Positions 8,019-15,676 of a DNA stretch of 28,912 bases are shown one piece after another. The number at the start of each line of letters is the position of its first letter. Position 1 is the first letter of the stretch. The position numbers and the translations under genes are program-made. A model generated the notes under the pieces. It was not told the origin of the DNA. It made no database searches and saw only the letters and a list, made by a program, of their open reading frames with translations. The DNA is from JBEKHI01 sp050012355 (GTDB lineage Bacteria; Actinomycetota; Actinomycetes; Streptosporangiales; Streptosporangiaceae): NCBI GenBank assembly GCA_050012355.1, contig JBEKHI010000182.1, positions 1 through 28,912 on the forward strand, read 5' to 3'.

Positions 8019-8425
8019 GCTTAACGACGCTGACCTCGTCCACCTGGCCCGCGACGGCGACCCGGTGGCCTTCCGGCTGCTCGTCGAGCGACACCAGCCC
8101 ATGATCCGGGCACGAGCCAAACAGCTCTGCGCCAACCCGAGCGACACCGACGACGTCGTGCAAGAGACGTTCCTGCGCGCGTTCATCGCGCTGGACAGGC
8201 TCCGGGACCCGGACAAGTTCGCCCCGTGGCTGGCGGGGGTCACGGCGAACGTCTGCCGGGGCTTGCACCGGCGAGGTCAGCCCGCGCTGCTGCCCGACTG
8301 GCTGGACCCGCCACGAGGTCTCGGCGCGGGTGCCGTCGGACGTGGACGTCATCGTGTTCGGCATCTTCATCGTCGGTCCCGGCCGGATCGAAATGCGCAG
8401 CCCGGAGCTGCTGCGGCCCGCGTAA
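8011..8425 (+). pseudogene. Truncated ECF sigma factor joined out of frame to a paralogous tail domain
   Basis: ATG 8011 overlaps the end of the previous gene. Residues 1-85 are sigma region 2: DLVHLARDGDPVAFRLLVER, DDVVQETFLRAFIALDRL, PDKFAPWLAGVTANVCRGLHRR. After LLPDWLDPP (about 8310) the sigma frame becomes arginine-rich nonsense that runs on to 9117 through the next gene. Region 4 is absent, so promoter recognition at -35 is lost. In the +1 frame, WTRHEVSARVPSDVDVIVFG..GPGRIEMRSPELLRPA ends at TAA 8423-8425 and matches the tail of the preceding gene. An internal deletion removed region 4 and most of a second DUF151/tail protein. From memory, sigma-70 region 2/4 plus DUF151 plus this tail occur as one long protein in some actinomycetes. 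Confidence 0.7.
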
Positions 8426-8435
8426 GCTCCCGTTT

Positions 8436-9224
8436 GTGGGCGACTTCGATACCAGCGTGGCGCATCCGGCCCGGATATACGACTACTGGCTCGGCGGCAA
8501 GGACAACTTCGCGGCTGACCGGCGCGCGGCGCAAGAGGTGCTGGCGATCATGCCCGTCATGGCGAGCGTCGCCCGGGCGAACCGGATGTTCCTCGCTACC
8601 GTCGTGCGCCATCTCGCGGCGGACCTGGGAATCCGGCAGTTCCTGGACATCGGTACCGGGCTGCCCACCGCGGACAATACCCATGAGGTGGCGCAGCGAG
8701 CCGCTCCGCAGGCGCGGATCGTCTACGTCGACAACGATCCCATCGTGCTGGCGCACGCGCACGCGCTGCTCAAAAGCGATCCGCGCGGCGCGTGTGCCTA
8801 CGTCGACGCCGACGCCCGCGATACGACGACAATCCTGGAGCAGGCGGAGCGGACGCTGCGGTTCGATGAACCGGTCGCCGTCGTCATGCTCGGGCTGCTG
8901 CACTTCATCCCGGATCCCGATGACCCGTGGGCGCTCACCCGGCGGGTCATGGCGGCAACGGTGCCGGGCAGCTACCTGGCGATATCGCAAGCCGCCAGCG
9001 ATACCGCCGACGAGACCGTCGCGGCGGGCGCTCGAGCGTACAACGGGCATTCGGCCACCAGCATCACGCTGCGTTCCCGTGCGGAGTTCGCCCGGTTCTT
9101 CGACGGGCTGGAGCTAGTCCCGCCCGGTGTCGCGCCGCTGGGGGAGTGGTCGCCCGGCAGGACGGCGGACGACCTCGGTCCAGGGCACCTGCCCACCTAT
9201 ACCGCTCTCGCCCGCAAGCCATGA
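8436..9224 (+). CDS. DUF574-type SAM-dependent methyltransferase
   Basis: A 262-residue protein opening FDTSVAHPARIYDYWLGGKDNF, the hallmark N-terminus of the actinobacterial DUF574 family (PF04672). It then has the SAM-binding glycine motif FLDIGTGLPT (about 69-78), acidic motif YVDNDP (97-102), a [DA]AR[DE] motif and the VMLGLLHFIPD strand. The fold is a class I Rossmann methyltransferase; the methyl acceptor of this expanded family is generally unknown. GTG 8436 is chosen because it gives the conserved family start; no clear Shine-Dalgarno precedes it. Longer in-frame sequence to 8226 belongs to the decayed sigma gene. Its stop overlaps the amidase ATG (ATGA), so the two are translationally coupled. 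Confidence 0.88.
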   Translation: MGDFDTSVAHPARIYDYWLGGKDNFAADRRAAQEVLAIMPVMASVARANRMFLATVVRHLAADLGIRQFLDIGTGLPTADNTHEVAQRAAPQARIVYVDNDPIVLAHAHALLKSDPRGACAYVDADARDTTTILEQAERTLRFDEPVAVVMLGLLHFIPDPDDPWALTRRVMAATVPGSYLAISQAASDTADETVAAGARAYNGHSATSITLRSRAEFARFFDGLELVPPGVAPLGEWSPGRTADDLGPGHLPTYTALARKP

Positions 9225-10294
9225 CAACCTGGCTGCAGCGGTGGGAAACCACCGGCATCGGACCGCGAGTGGCGGTGAAGGACTGCATCGACGTGGCGGG
9301 GAGCGTCACGACGGTCGGCTGCCGGGTGATCGCCGGGCTAGCGGAACCGGCGGCCGAGGACGCGGCCGTCGTCGCGGCGGTCCGGGCGGCGGGTGCGCAG
9401 CTGGCGGGCAAGACCAACCTCACCGAGCTGTGCTGGTCGGCGGCCGGGACCAACAACTGGTCGGGCACGCCCACCAATCCCAAAGACCCGACCCGCCTGC
9501 CCGGCGGGTCATCCAGCGGTTCGGCGGTCGCCGTCGCCACCGGCGAGGCGGACGTCGCGTTCGGCACCGACACGGGTGGTTCGGTCCGGGTGCCCGCCGC
9601 GTGCTGCGGCGTCTACGGACTCAAGACCACCTGGGGACGAGTGCCACGAGACGGCGTGTACCCGCTGGCGCCGAGCCTGGACACCGTCGGCTGGCTCGGC
9701 AAGGACCTCGACTCGATCGAGCTCGGCATGCGGCTCATCGAGCCCGGCTTCACCGTGCCCGCCAAGACCACGCGAAACGCCGGCCGGCTCCGGTTCCCCG
9801 GCGTCGCGACCGAAATCGACGCTGCGGTTGACGCCGCACTCGCCGCCCTGACGATCACCGAAGCGGGCACCATCGATGCCAAGGAAGCCGTGTGGGCCGC
9901 CGGGGTGATCATCGACAGTGAGGGCTACCGGTCCAACGAGCACCTGACGCCCTACGCGGACAAGCTCGAGCCGCACAACCAGCTCAACCTGCGCGGCGGC
10001 GCGGCCTACACCGACGAGGACATCGCGGCGGCGCACCAAACCGCGGCCGGCTTCCGCCGCACCATCGATGACCTGCTATCAGAACACGGTTTCCTGGTCC
10101 TCCCCGTCCTCGTCGGCCCCCCGCCGCTGCTTGGCCAGCGCGGCATCCCGCTCACCCGGCTCACCGCCCTGTTCAACCTCACCGGCCACCCGGCGCTCGC
10201 GATCCCGCTGCCGGGCGCGTCGCTGCAGGTCGTCGGACCAGCCAACGGTGAGGAGGAGCTCATCGCGTTCGCAAGGGGGACAATGGCCTTGTGA
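9221..10294 (+). CDS. Amidase signature family hydrolase
   Basis: A 357-residue enzyme of the amidase signature superfamily, which hydrolyses carboxamides with a Ser-cisSer-Lys triad. All three positions are visible: Lys20 in VAVKDCIDVAG, the cis-Ser in GGSSSGSA (about Ser98) and the nucleophile in GTDTGGSVRVPA (Ser121). It is short for the family: the usual ~60 residues ahead of the catalytic lysine are nearly absent and the C-terminal part is compact, as in the small amidases related to AtzF/GatA. Candidate substrates include ureides or small amides; none is proven. The ATG overlaps the methyltransferase stop and the stop overlaps the deoC GTG, so it belongs to a coupled operon. Confidence 0.9.
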   Translation: MTTWLQRWETTGIGPRVAVKDCIDVAGSVTTVGCRVIAGLAEPAAEDAAVVAAVRAAGAQLAGKTNLTELCWSAAGTNNWSGTPTNPKDPTRLPGGSSSGSAVAVATGEADVAFGTDTGGSVRVPAACCGVYGLKTTWGRVPRDGVYPLAPSLDTVGWLGKDLDSIELGMRLIEPGFTVPAKTTRNAGRLRFPGVATEIDAAVDAALAALTITEAGTIDAKEAVWAAGVIIDSEGYRSNEHLTPYADKLEPHNQLNLRGGAAYTDEDIAAAHQTAAGFRRTIDDLLSEHGFLVLPVLVGPPPLLGQRGIPLTRLTALFNLTGHPALAIPLPGASLQVVGPANGEEELIAFARGTMAL

Positions 10295-11181
10295 GTGAAT
10301 TGCGACGTTTCCTGCACGGGCTCCCCGGCGTGGACAAGGTCGGGGCTGAGCAACGGGCCGCGATGCTGGCCAGCCGGTCGATCAAGACGACGGCCAAGGC
10401 GTGGGCGATCGATACCGCGATCAGCATGATCGACCTCACCACGCTGGAGGGCCAGGACACCCGCGGCAAGGTCCTCGCGCTGTGCGCTAAGGCGAGAAAC
10501 CCCGGTGCCGGCGCGCCGCCGGTCGCTGCGGTGTGCGTCTACCCGGACCTGATCGCCGCCGTCGCCGAGGCGCTGGCCGGCACCGGCATCAAGGCGGCGT
10601 CGGTCGCGACCGCGTTCCCGTCCGGCCGCGCGAGCCTGGACGTCAAGCTCGCCGACACCAAGTTCGCGGTCGCCAGCGGCGCCGATGAGGTGGACATGGT
10701 GATCGACCGGGGCGCGTTCCTGGCCGGGGACTACGAGAAGGTCCACGACGAGATCGTGCAGGTCAAGGACGCGTGCGGCGGCGTGCACCTGAAGGTCATC
10801 CTGGAGACCGGCGAACTCGGCGGGTACGACAACGTACGGCGCGCCTCCTGGCTGGCGATGCTGGCGGGTGCCGACTTCATCAAGACCTCCACCGGCAAGA
10901 TCTCGCCCGCCGCCACCCTCCCGGTGACGCTGATCATGCTGGAGGCCGTCCGCGACTTCCGCGATACCCGCCAGGTCGGCGTGAAAGCGGCCGGCGGCAT
11001 CCGCACCGCGAAGGACGCGATCCGCTACCTGGTGCTGGTCAACGAGACGGCCGGCCCGGACTGGCTCACCAACCGCTGGTTCCGCATCGGAGCCTCTAGC
11101 CTGCTGAACGACCTGCTCATGCAGCGCGAACGACTGAGCACCGGCCGGTACGAAGGCCCCGACTACTTCACGGTGGACTGA
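10291..11181 (+). CDS. deoC: Deoxyribose-phosphate aldolase
   Basis: A 296-residue class I aldolase that splits 2-deoxyribose 5-phosphate to acetaldehyde and glyceraldehyde 3-phosphate, the last step of deoxynucleoside catabolism. The Schiff-base lysine is in DFIKTSTGK (Lys198), the proton-relay lysine in VGVKAAGGIRT (Lys232), and the catalytic aspartate in DEVDMVID (Asp135). The phosphate-binding AAGGIRT loop is intact. The GTG start overlaps the amidase stop (GTGA). One nucleotide separates it from the aldehyde dehydrogenase, which could remove the acetaldehyde released here. Confidence 0.95.
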   Translation: MSELRRFLHGLPGVDKVGAEQRAAMLASRSIKTTAKAWAIDTAISMIDLTTLEGQDTRGKVLALCAKARNPGAGAPPVAAVCVYPDLIAAVAEALAGTGIKAASVATAFPSGRASLDVKLADTKFAVASGADEVDMVIDRGAFLAGDYEKVHDEIVQVKDACGGVHLKVILETGELGGYDNVRRASWLAMLAGADFIKTSTGKISPAATLPVTLIMLEAVRDFRDTRQVGVKAAGGIRTAKDAIRYLVLVNETAGPDWLTNRWFRIGASSLLNDLLMQRERLSTGRYEGPDYFTVD

Positions 11182-11182
11182 A

Positions 11183-12598
11183 ATGTTCGACTACGCACCC
11201 GCCCCCGAGTCCCGCGCGATCGTGAACATCAAGGACTCCTACGGCCTGTTCATCAACGGTGAGTTCACCCCGGGGGAGGCGAGCTTCAAGACCGTCAACC
11301 CCGCCACTGAAGAGGTGCTCGCCGAGATCACCCAAGCCGGGCCGTCGGACGTGGACCGCGCCGTAGCCGCTGCCCGTGCCGCGTTCGGGCCATGGTCAAA
11401 TCTTTCTGGATCAGAACGAGGAAAGTACATCTTCCGCATCGCCCGCATTCTCGCCGAGCGTTCTCGCGAACTGGCGGTGCTTGAGACGCTGGACAACGGC
11501 AAGCCGATCAGGGAGTCCCGCGACACCGACATCCCGCTCGCCGCGCAGCACTTCTTCTATCACGCGGGCTGGGCCGACAAGCTCGGCTACGCGGGCTACG
11601 GGCCGGACCCGAAACCGCTCGGGGTGTGCGGCCAGGTGATCCCGTGGAACTTCCCGCTGCTGATGCTGGCCTGGAAGATCGCCCCCGCGCTCGCCTGCGG
11701 CAACACGGTGGTGCTCAAGCCGGCCGAGACGACACCGCTGACCGCCTTGCTGTTCGCCGAGATCTGCCAGCAGGCGGACCTGCCGCCCGGCGTGGTCAAC
11801 ATCGTCACCGGTGACGGCTCGACCGGGCAAGCGCTGGTTAATCATCCGGGGATCGACAAGATCGCGTTCACCGGGTCCACCGAGGTGGGCAAGCAGATCG
11901 CGCGTTCGGCGGCCGGGAAACGGCTCACCCTCGAGCTAGGCGGGAAGGCGGCCAACATCGTCTTCGACGACGCCGCGTTTGACCAAGCGGTCGAGGGGAT
12001 CGTGAACGGGATCTTCTTCAACCAGGGGCACGTGTGCTGCGCGGGCTCGCGGCTGCTGGCGCAGGAATCGGTGGCGGACGAACTGCTGGCCGCGCTGCGT
12101 CGCCGGGTGGAACTGCTACGGGTCGGTGACCCGATGGACAAGAACACCGATGTCGGCGCGATCAACTCGGCCGCCCAGCTCGCGAAGATCCGCGAGCTCA
12201 CCGACTCAGGCGACGCCGATGGCGCCGAGCGCTGGTCGCCGCCGTGTGAACTGCCGGAGCGCGGCTTCTGGTTCCCGCCGACCATCTTCACCGGGGTCAC
12301 CCAGGCGCACCGGATCGCGCAGGAGGAGATCTTCGGCCCGGTGCTGTCGGTGCTCACGTTCCGCACCCCGGAGGAAGCGGTGGCCAAGGCGAACAACACC
12401 CCATATGGATTGTCAGCCGGGGTGTGGACGGAGAAAGGATCGCGGATGCTCTGGATGAGCCAGCGGCTGCGTTCGGGTGTCGTGTGGGCGAATACGTTCA
12501 ATCGGTTCGATCCAGCTGCGCCGTTTGGCGGATATAAAGAATCTGGCTACGGACGGGAAGGCGGCCGCAACGGTCTGGGGGCCTACCTTGCGCACTGA
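11183..12598 (+). CDS. NAD(P)-dependent aldehyde dehydrogenase
   Basis: A 471-residue aldehyde dehydrogenase with PWNFP (about 154-158), KPAE (179-182), FTGST (229-233), ELGGK with Glu251, QGHVCCAGSR with catalytic Cys285, and EEIFGPV near the C-terminus, ending GGYKESGYGREGG. All catalytic residues are present. It follows deoC after 1 nt, so acetaldehyde from deoxyribose 5-phosphate is the most economical substrate guess, although the sequence also resembles betaine-aldehyde-type enzymes. The ATG at 11183 follows GGTGG in the end of deoC. Its 3' end overlaps the next gene if that gene begins at TTG 12588. Confidence 0.93.
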   Translation: MFDYAPAPESRAIVNIKDSYGLFINGEFTPGEASFKTVNPATEEVLAEITQAGPSDVDRAVAAARAAFGPWSNLSGSERGKYIFRIARILAERSRELAVLETLDNGKPIRESRDTDIPLAAQHFFYHAGWADKLGYAGYGPDPKPLGVCGQVIPWNFPLLMLAWKIAPALACGNTVVLKPAETTPLTALLFAEICQQADLPPGVVNIVTGDGSTGQALVNHPGIDKIAFTGSTEVGKQIARSAAGKRLTLELGGKAANIVFDDAAFDQAVEGIVNGIFFNQGHVCCAGSRLLAQESVADELLAALRRRVELLRVGDPMDKNTDVGAINSAAQLAKIRELTDSGDADGAERWSPPCELPERGFWFPPTIFTGVTQAHRIAQEEIFGPVLSVLTFRTPEEAVAKANNTPYGLSAGVWTEKGSRMLWMSQRLRSGVVWANTFNRFDPAAPFGGYKESGYGREGGRNGLGAYLAH

Positions 12599-13346
12599 GG
12601 TGAGGAAGACGTACAAGATGTACGTCGGCGGCGCGTTCGTAAGGTCCGAGAGTGGACGGACGTTTGTGGTGGACGCGGTCAACGCGGCCCTCGGGTCGCG
12701 CAAGGACGCCCGTGACGCCGTGGTGGCGGCGCGGCGCGCGTTCGGCGGATGGTCGGGCGCGACCGCCTACAACCGGGGCCAGGTGCTGTACCGGATCGCG
12801 GAGATGATGGAGTCGCGGGCTGCCGAGTTCGGGCCTTCCGCCGGTGAAGCCATCGACCAATGGGTCTGGTACGCCGGCTGGACCGACAAGCTCGCCGCGG
12901 TGCTCGGCACGTCCAATCCGGTCGCCGGGCCGTTCGTCTCGTGGTCCGCCCCCGAGCCGACCGGGGTGGTCGTCGTGCTCGCGCCGGAGTCGTTGCCCGG
13001 GCTCGTGTCGGTGCTGGCGCCGGTGATCGCGACCGGCTGCACGGCGGTGCTCGTCGCTCCCTCGCCCGTTGACGCGATGACGCTGGCCGAGGTGCTCGCG
13101 GTCTCCGACGTGCCCGCCGGGGTGGTGAACATCCTGACGGGGCGGCTCGCCGAGCTGGCACCCCCGCTGGCCTCGCACATGGACGTGAACGCCATCGACG
13201 TGTCGGGAGCGCCTGCTGAGCTGGCCGACTCGCTGGTCGTCGCGGCGGCGGACAACCTCAAGCGGGTGGTGCGCGGCGGCGACGGCATCGACCGGATGCG
13301 TTCTTACCTGGAGATCAAAACTGTCTGGCATCCGGTCGGCCCATGA
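12588..13346 (+). CDS. Non-catalytic aldehyde dehydrogenase homologue
   Basis: About 252 residues matching the N-terminal, cofactor-binding half of the aldehyde dehydrogenase fold: YVGGAFVRSESGRTF, DAVVAARRAFGGWSGATAYNRGQVLYRIAEMME, WYAGWTDKLAAV, GVVVVLAPE, VVNILTG. YAGWTDKLA mirrors HAGWADKLG of its neighbour, so it is a paralogue. The C-terminal domain with the nucleophilic cysteine and the ELGG glutamate are absent, so it should not be active alone. I recall similar short partners beside deoC and an aldehyde dehydrogenase in other actinomycetes, suggesting a conserved structural or regulatory partner. TTG 12588 (GGGGG upstream, overlapping the previous gene) and GTG 12600 are both possible starts. 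Confidence 0.82.
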   Translation: MRTEVRKTYKMYVGGAFVRSESGRTFVVDAVNAALGSRKDARDAVVAARRAFGGWSGATAYNRGQVLYRIAEMMESRAAEFGPSAGEAIDQWVWYAGWTDKLAAVLGTSNPVAGPFVSWSAPEPTGVVVVLAPESLPGLVSVLAPVIATGCTAVLVAPSPVDAMTLAEVLAVSDVPAGVVNILTGRLAELAPPLASHMDVNAIDVSGAPAELADSLVVAAADNLKRVVRGGDGIDRMRSYLEIKTVWHPVGP

Positions 13347-13376
13347 AAATGAGTCATTGACGACCAGGTCATCGCC

Positions 13377-13401
13377 GCTGGTTGATGCGACGGTAACCAG
13401 C
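13377..13401 (+). terminator. Hairpin after the deoC/aldehyde dehydrogenase operon
   Basis: GCTGGTT (13377-13383) and AACCAGC (13395-13401) form a perfect 7-bp stem with an 11-nt loop, 30 nt after the stop. There is no T-tract. It is a candidate terminator only. Confidence 0.4.
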
Positions 13402-13824
13402 AAAGCCTGGCTCATCCTGGGGGATGGTCGTGGTGGTGTGAAAGTGGGCGGTGCGGCTCTGCTCTGGCTCTTTCGCGGGCAGGGCCGCACCGCCCAGGAA
13501 CGGTCCGTCTCCGCGCACGCGACAATGGGGACTTTCCGGTCAGCCTGCCTCGTCCCGGGGGGACGGTTGCGGTGGCGTGAAAGTGGCGAGGGCCGCGGGG
13601 TGGTGGCGGGCCCGGATCTGCTGCCGCGCCCGCGGCCTGAGGCATACACCGCTGATGATCGCGGTGCTAACGGTGTAGATGTTGCTGGTGTGATCTGCTG
13701 CCGCATTAACCAGGATGACGGGCCGGAGTTCTGGACGGTAGACAGCGGCATCGACGGGCAGGCACCAAGGTCCAGAGCTGCCCTAAACCCGGCATCCGGA
13801 GAGCCTGTGATGATTGGCCTGGCA
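13402..13824. other. Intergenic stretch with no convincing gene; imperfect direct repeat
   Basis: An open frame from 13357 to 13830 crosses this region but has no ribosome-binding site or recognisable motif, and its composition is glycine/arginine-rich. Two imperfect copies of a GGTGG[TC]GTGAAAGTGG-type block lie near 13419-13450 and 13557-13590. Their role is unknown. The promoter of the gene at 13880 should lie in the 3' part. Confidence 0.5.
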
Positions 13825-13861
13825 CAATGACGCTGTCGCCCGACCGGGCACAGTGTCATTG
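13825..13861 (+). promoter_or_regulatory. Stable leader hairpin just before a ribosome-binding site
   Basis: The outer stem pairs 13825-13836 with 13850-13861 (12 bp, one G-U). After one unpaired C, GCCC (13838-13841) pairs with GGGC (13846-13849) around the loop GACC. It ends 5 nt before AGGAG (13867-13871) of the TTG-started gene at 13880. It could gate translation, stabilise the mRNA or be a protein-binding dyad in DNA. Confidence 0.6.
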
Positions 13862-13879
13862 AACCCAGGAGATAACGAA

Positions 13880-14374
13880 TTGTCAGCCGAAGATAGCACT
13901 ACGGTAGGGAACAACGCCGATGGCCTGAATGCTGCCCTCGGCTCGACCAATGATCTCGCCGATGAGAAACCGGCTTCGCGCCTCGACCGGATCCTGCAGT
14001 GGGTTCCCCGGATCCTGTCCAGCAAGCCGCACGTGATGTTCTTGCTGCTGCTGGGCATTTACCTCATCGTGCTGCCAATTGTCGGTGTTCACGTGAGCTC
14101 GAGCTCCGAACTCATTGGCGGTAACTACACCAACGTCACCAGTGACATCGGTGCGTGTATCGCCGCGGGCGGCACGCTGCATCTGATCGCGCAGAGCCGC
14201 AAGCGTCAGAAGATGGAGGAGGAGCGGCTCAGGCTCGCCCAGGAAACCCACCACCTGCTGCACTACGTCTGCGGCGACGCCGCCCGGCAACTTGGGCACC
14301 TCACCGCTGATGTCTTGCCCGGTCACGGCCAGCCGCCGTTCGGCGACAAGGGGCCCGCGGCCGACGCTACGTAA
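13880..14374 (+). CDS. Small membrane protein of unknown function
   Basis: The TTG at 13880 is chosen because AGGAG lies 8 nt upstream; an upstream ATG at 13814 would put the 5-bp-spaced hairpin inside the coding region. The 164-residue product has a polar acidic N-terminus (about 1-40), a basic stretch, a clear transmembrane helix VMFLLLLGIYLIVLPIVGV (about 52-70) and a weaker second hydrophobic segment DIGACIAAGGTLHLIA (about 90-105). A charged, possibly coiled-coil tail follows (SRKRQKMEEERLRLAQE). The order suggests a two-helix membrane protein with both ends in the cytoplasm. I do not recognise a family. It is convergent with the P450 gene. Confidence 0.7.
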   Translation: MSAEDSTTVGNNADGLNAALGSTNDLADEKPASRLDRILQWVPRILSSKPHVMFLLLLGIYLIVLPIVGVHVSSSSELIGGNYTNVTSDIGACIAAGGTLHLIAQSRKRQKMEEERLRLAQETHHLLHYVCGDAARQLGHLTADVLPGHGQPPFGDKGPAADAT

Positions 14375-14392
14375 CCCGGGTGCCGGCTCTGC

Positions 14393-15589
14393 TTACGCGC
14401 CAGTCGTGACCGGGAGGGTGTGGTAGCCGCGCAGGGTGAGCCGGTCACGGCGGAGGCGGGGTACCCCGGGGACGGCGGCGAGGCGGGGGAAGCGGCGGAG
14501 CAACCGGGGGAAGGCGATGGCGGCTTCGAGGCGGGCCAGGGCGTTGCCAAGGCAGATGTGGGGTCCGGCGCCGAAGCTGAGTGGCTTGCTGCCAGCGCGG
14601 GCGGGGTCGAAGGCACCGGGGCGGGGGCAGCGGGCGGGGGCGCGGTTGGCGGCGCCGATAAGCACGATCAGCCGGGCGCCGGGCGGGACTGGGATGCTGT
14701 CGATGACCTGCCCGGCCGCCAGGGCCTGGCGGGTAGTGAGCTGGACGGGGGACTCGTAGCGAAGGACTTCGTCGGTGAACCCCCCGGCGGTTATGGTGCC
14801 TGACCGGAAGGCGTCCGCGGTGTCCGGGTAGTCCAGCAGGAGAGCGGTGCCGTTACCGAGCAGGTCGGTGGTGGTCTCGAAGCCGGCGACCAGCAGGAGG
14901 ATCAGGTTGGCGAGCAGCTCGTCGTCGGGCAGCCGAACGCCGTCGCTGGTGCTGGCCAGTGCGCTGACCAGGTCATCGCGGGGGGCGGCGCGGCGCGCGG
15001 CGATCATCAGGGTGAGGTAGTCGCCTAGCTCACTGGCGGCGGCGGCGTCCAAGCGGTCTTCATCGGGCAGCAGTTCCAGGGCGGCGGTGAGGTCGCCGGC
15101 CAGCACCCGGAAGCGGCCGCGGTCGGCGGCCGGGACGCCGAGCAGCTCGCAGATCACGGTGACCGGTAGCTGGTAGGCGAATTCCTCCATGAAGTCGGCC
15201 GGCTCGCCGTCGGTAGCCGCGAGGCGGCCGAGCAGGGTGTCGGCGGCGGCGGCGATGGCCGGCTCCAGGGCTGCGATCCGGCGTGGGGTGAACGCCGCCG
15301 CGATCGCGGGCCGCATCCGGCCGTGCGCCTCCGGGCCGGCTTCCAGGATCGACCGGGTCATCAGGGCCAGCGCGGGCCGCTGCCCTCGGTCCGGCCGGGA
15401 GTCCTGGACGGGGGGCGCGAACATCGGGCTGCGCAGCACCTGGCTGGCTGCCGCGTACCCGGCCACCAGGTACCAGCCGTCTCCGGCGTCCAGGACCGCT
15501 CCCAGCTCATGAGCGCGGGCATACAGCGGATAGGGGTCGGCCCGGCCCTCGGGCGTCAGCAATGTCGCCGTGATCGCCTTCGTGTCCAT
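14393..15589 (-). CDS. Cytochrome P450
   Basis: A 398-residue soluble bacterial P450 that would hydroxylate or epoxidise a small organic substrate using O2 and electrons from ferredoxin. The I-helix oxygen-activation motif is AGFETTTD (about 235-242), the K-helix ExxR is EVLR (274-277), and the heme loop is FGAGPHICLG with Cys346 as the axial ligand. ATG 15589 is chosen over an upstream ATG at 15664 because GAGGAGG lies 6 nt before it and the upstream codons overlap the promoter. No ferredoxin gene is next to it. It lies downstream of and co-oriented with the TetR gene, but has its own promoter (15636-15664) shared in sequence with the ABC operon, so it is probably part of that TetR regulon. 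Substrate unknown. Confidence 0.93.
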   Translation of the reverse strand: MDTKAITATLLTPEGRADPYPLYARAHELGAVLDAGDGWYLVAGYAAASQVLRSPMFAPPVQDSRPDRGQRPALALMTRSILEAGPEAHGRMRPAIAAAFTPRRIAALEPAIAAAADTLLGRLAATDGEPADFMEEFAYQLPVTVICELLGVPAADRGRFRVLAGDLTAALELLPDEDRLDAAAASELGDYLTLMIAARRAAPRDDLVSALASTSDGVRLPDDELLANLILLLVAGFETTTDLLGNGTALLLDYPDTADAFRSGTITAGGFTDEVLRYESPVQLTTRQALAAGQVIDSIPVPPGARLIVLIGAANRAPARCPRPGAFDPARAGSKPLSFGAGPHICLGNALARLEAAIAFPRLLRRFPRLAAVPGVPRLRRDRLTLRGYHTLPVTTGA

Positions 15590-15635
15590 TCCGGACCTCC
15601 TCGGCAGGGCATGCGCATCCCTCGCCAGGACAGGA

Positions 15636-15676
15636 GTTTTATCGAGACAGTATGTCGCTGTCAAATCACATTGTCT
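15636..15676 (-). promoter_or_regulatory. P450 promoter with TetR-type operator (copy 1)
   Basis: On the minus strand TTGACA (15664-15659), a 17-nt spacer and TAAAAC (15641-15636) form the promoter; the leader to the P450 ATG is about 40 nt. The overlapping 32-bp element 15645-15676 is bounded by AGACA and TGTCT and matches 25 of 32 positions of the element at 16276-16307. It overlaps the TetR stop codon. Confidence 0.8.

Noticed and set aside
8011..9117. Long plus-strand frame of 368 codons as a single gene
   Set aside because: Only the first 100 residues look like a sigma factor; the rest is out-of-frame sequence over the methyltransferase.
13357..13830. Plus-strand frame of 157 codons
   Set aside because: No ribosome-binding site, no family motif, and it crosses direct repeats and runs into the leader hairpin of the next gene.
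12498..13859. Minus-strand frame of 453 codons
   Set aside because: It is antisense to the aldehyde dehydrogenase homologue, rich in R/H/P/G and without motifs; a typical high-GC shadow.
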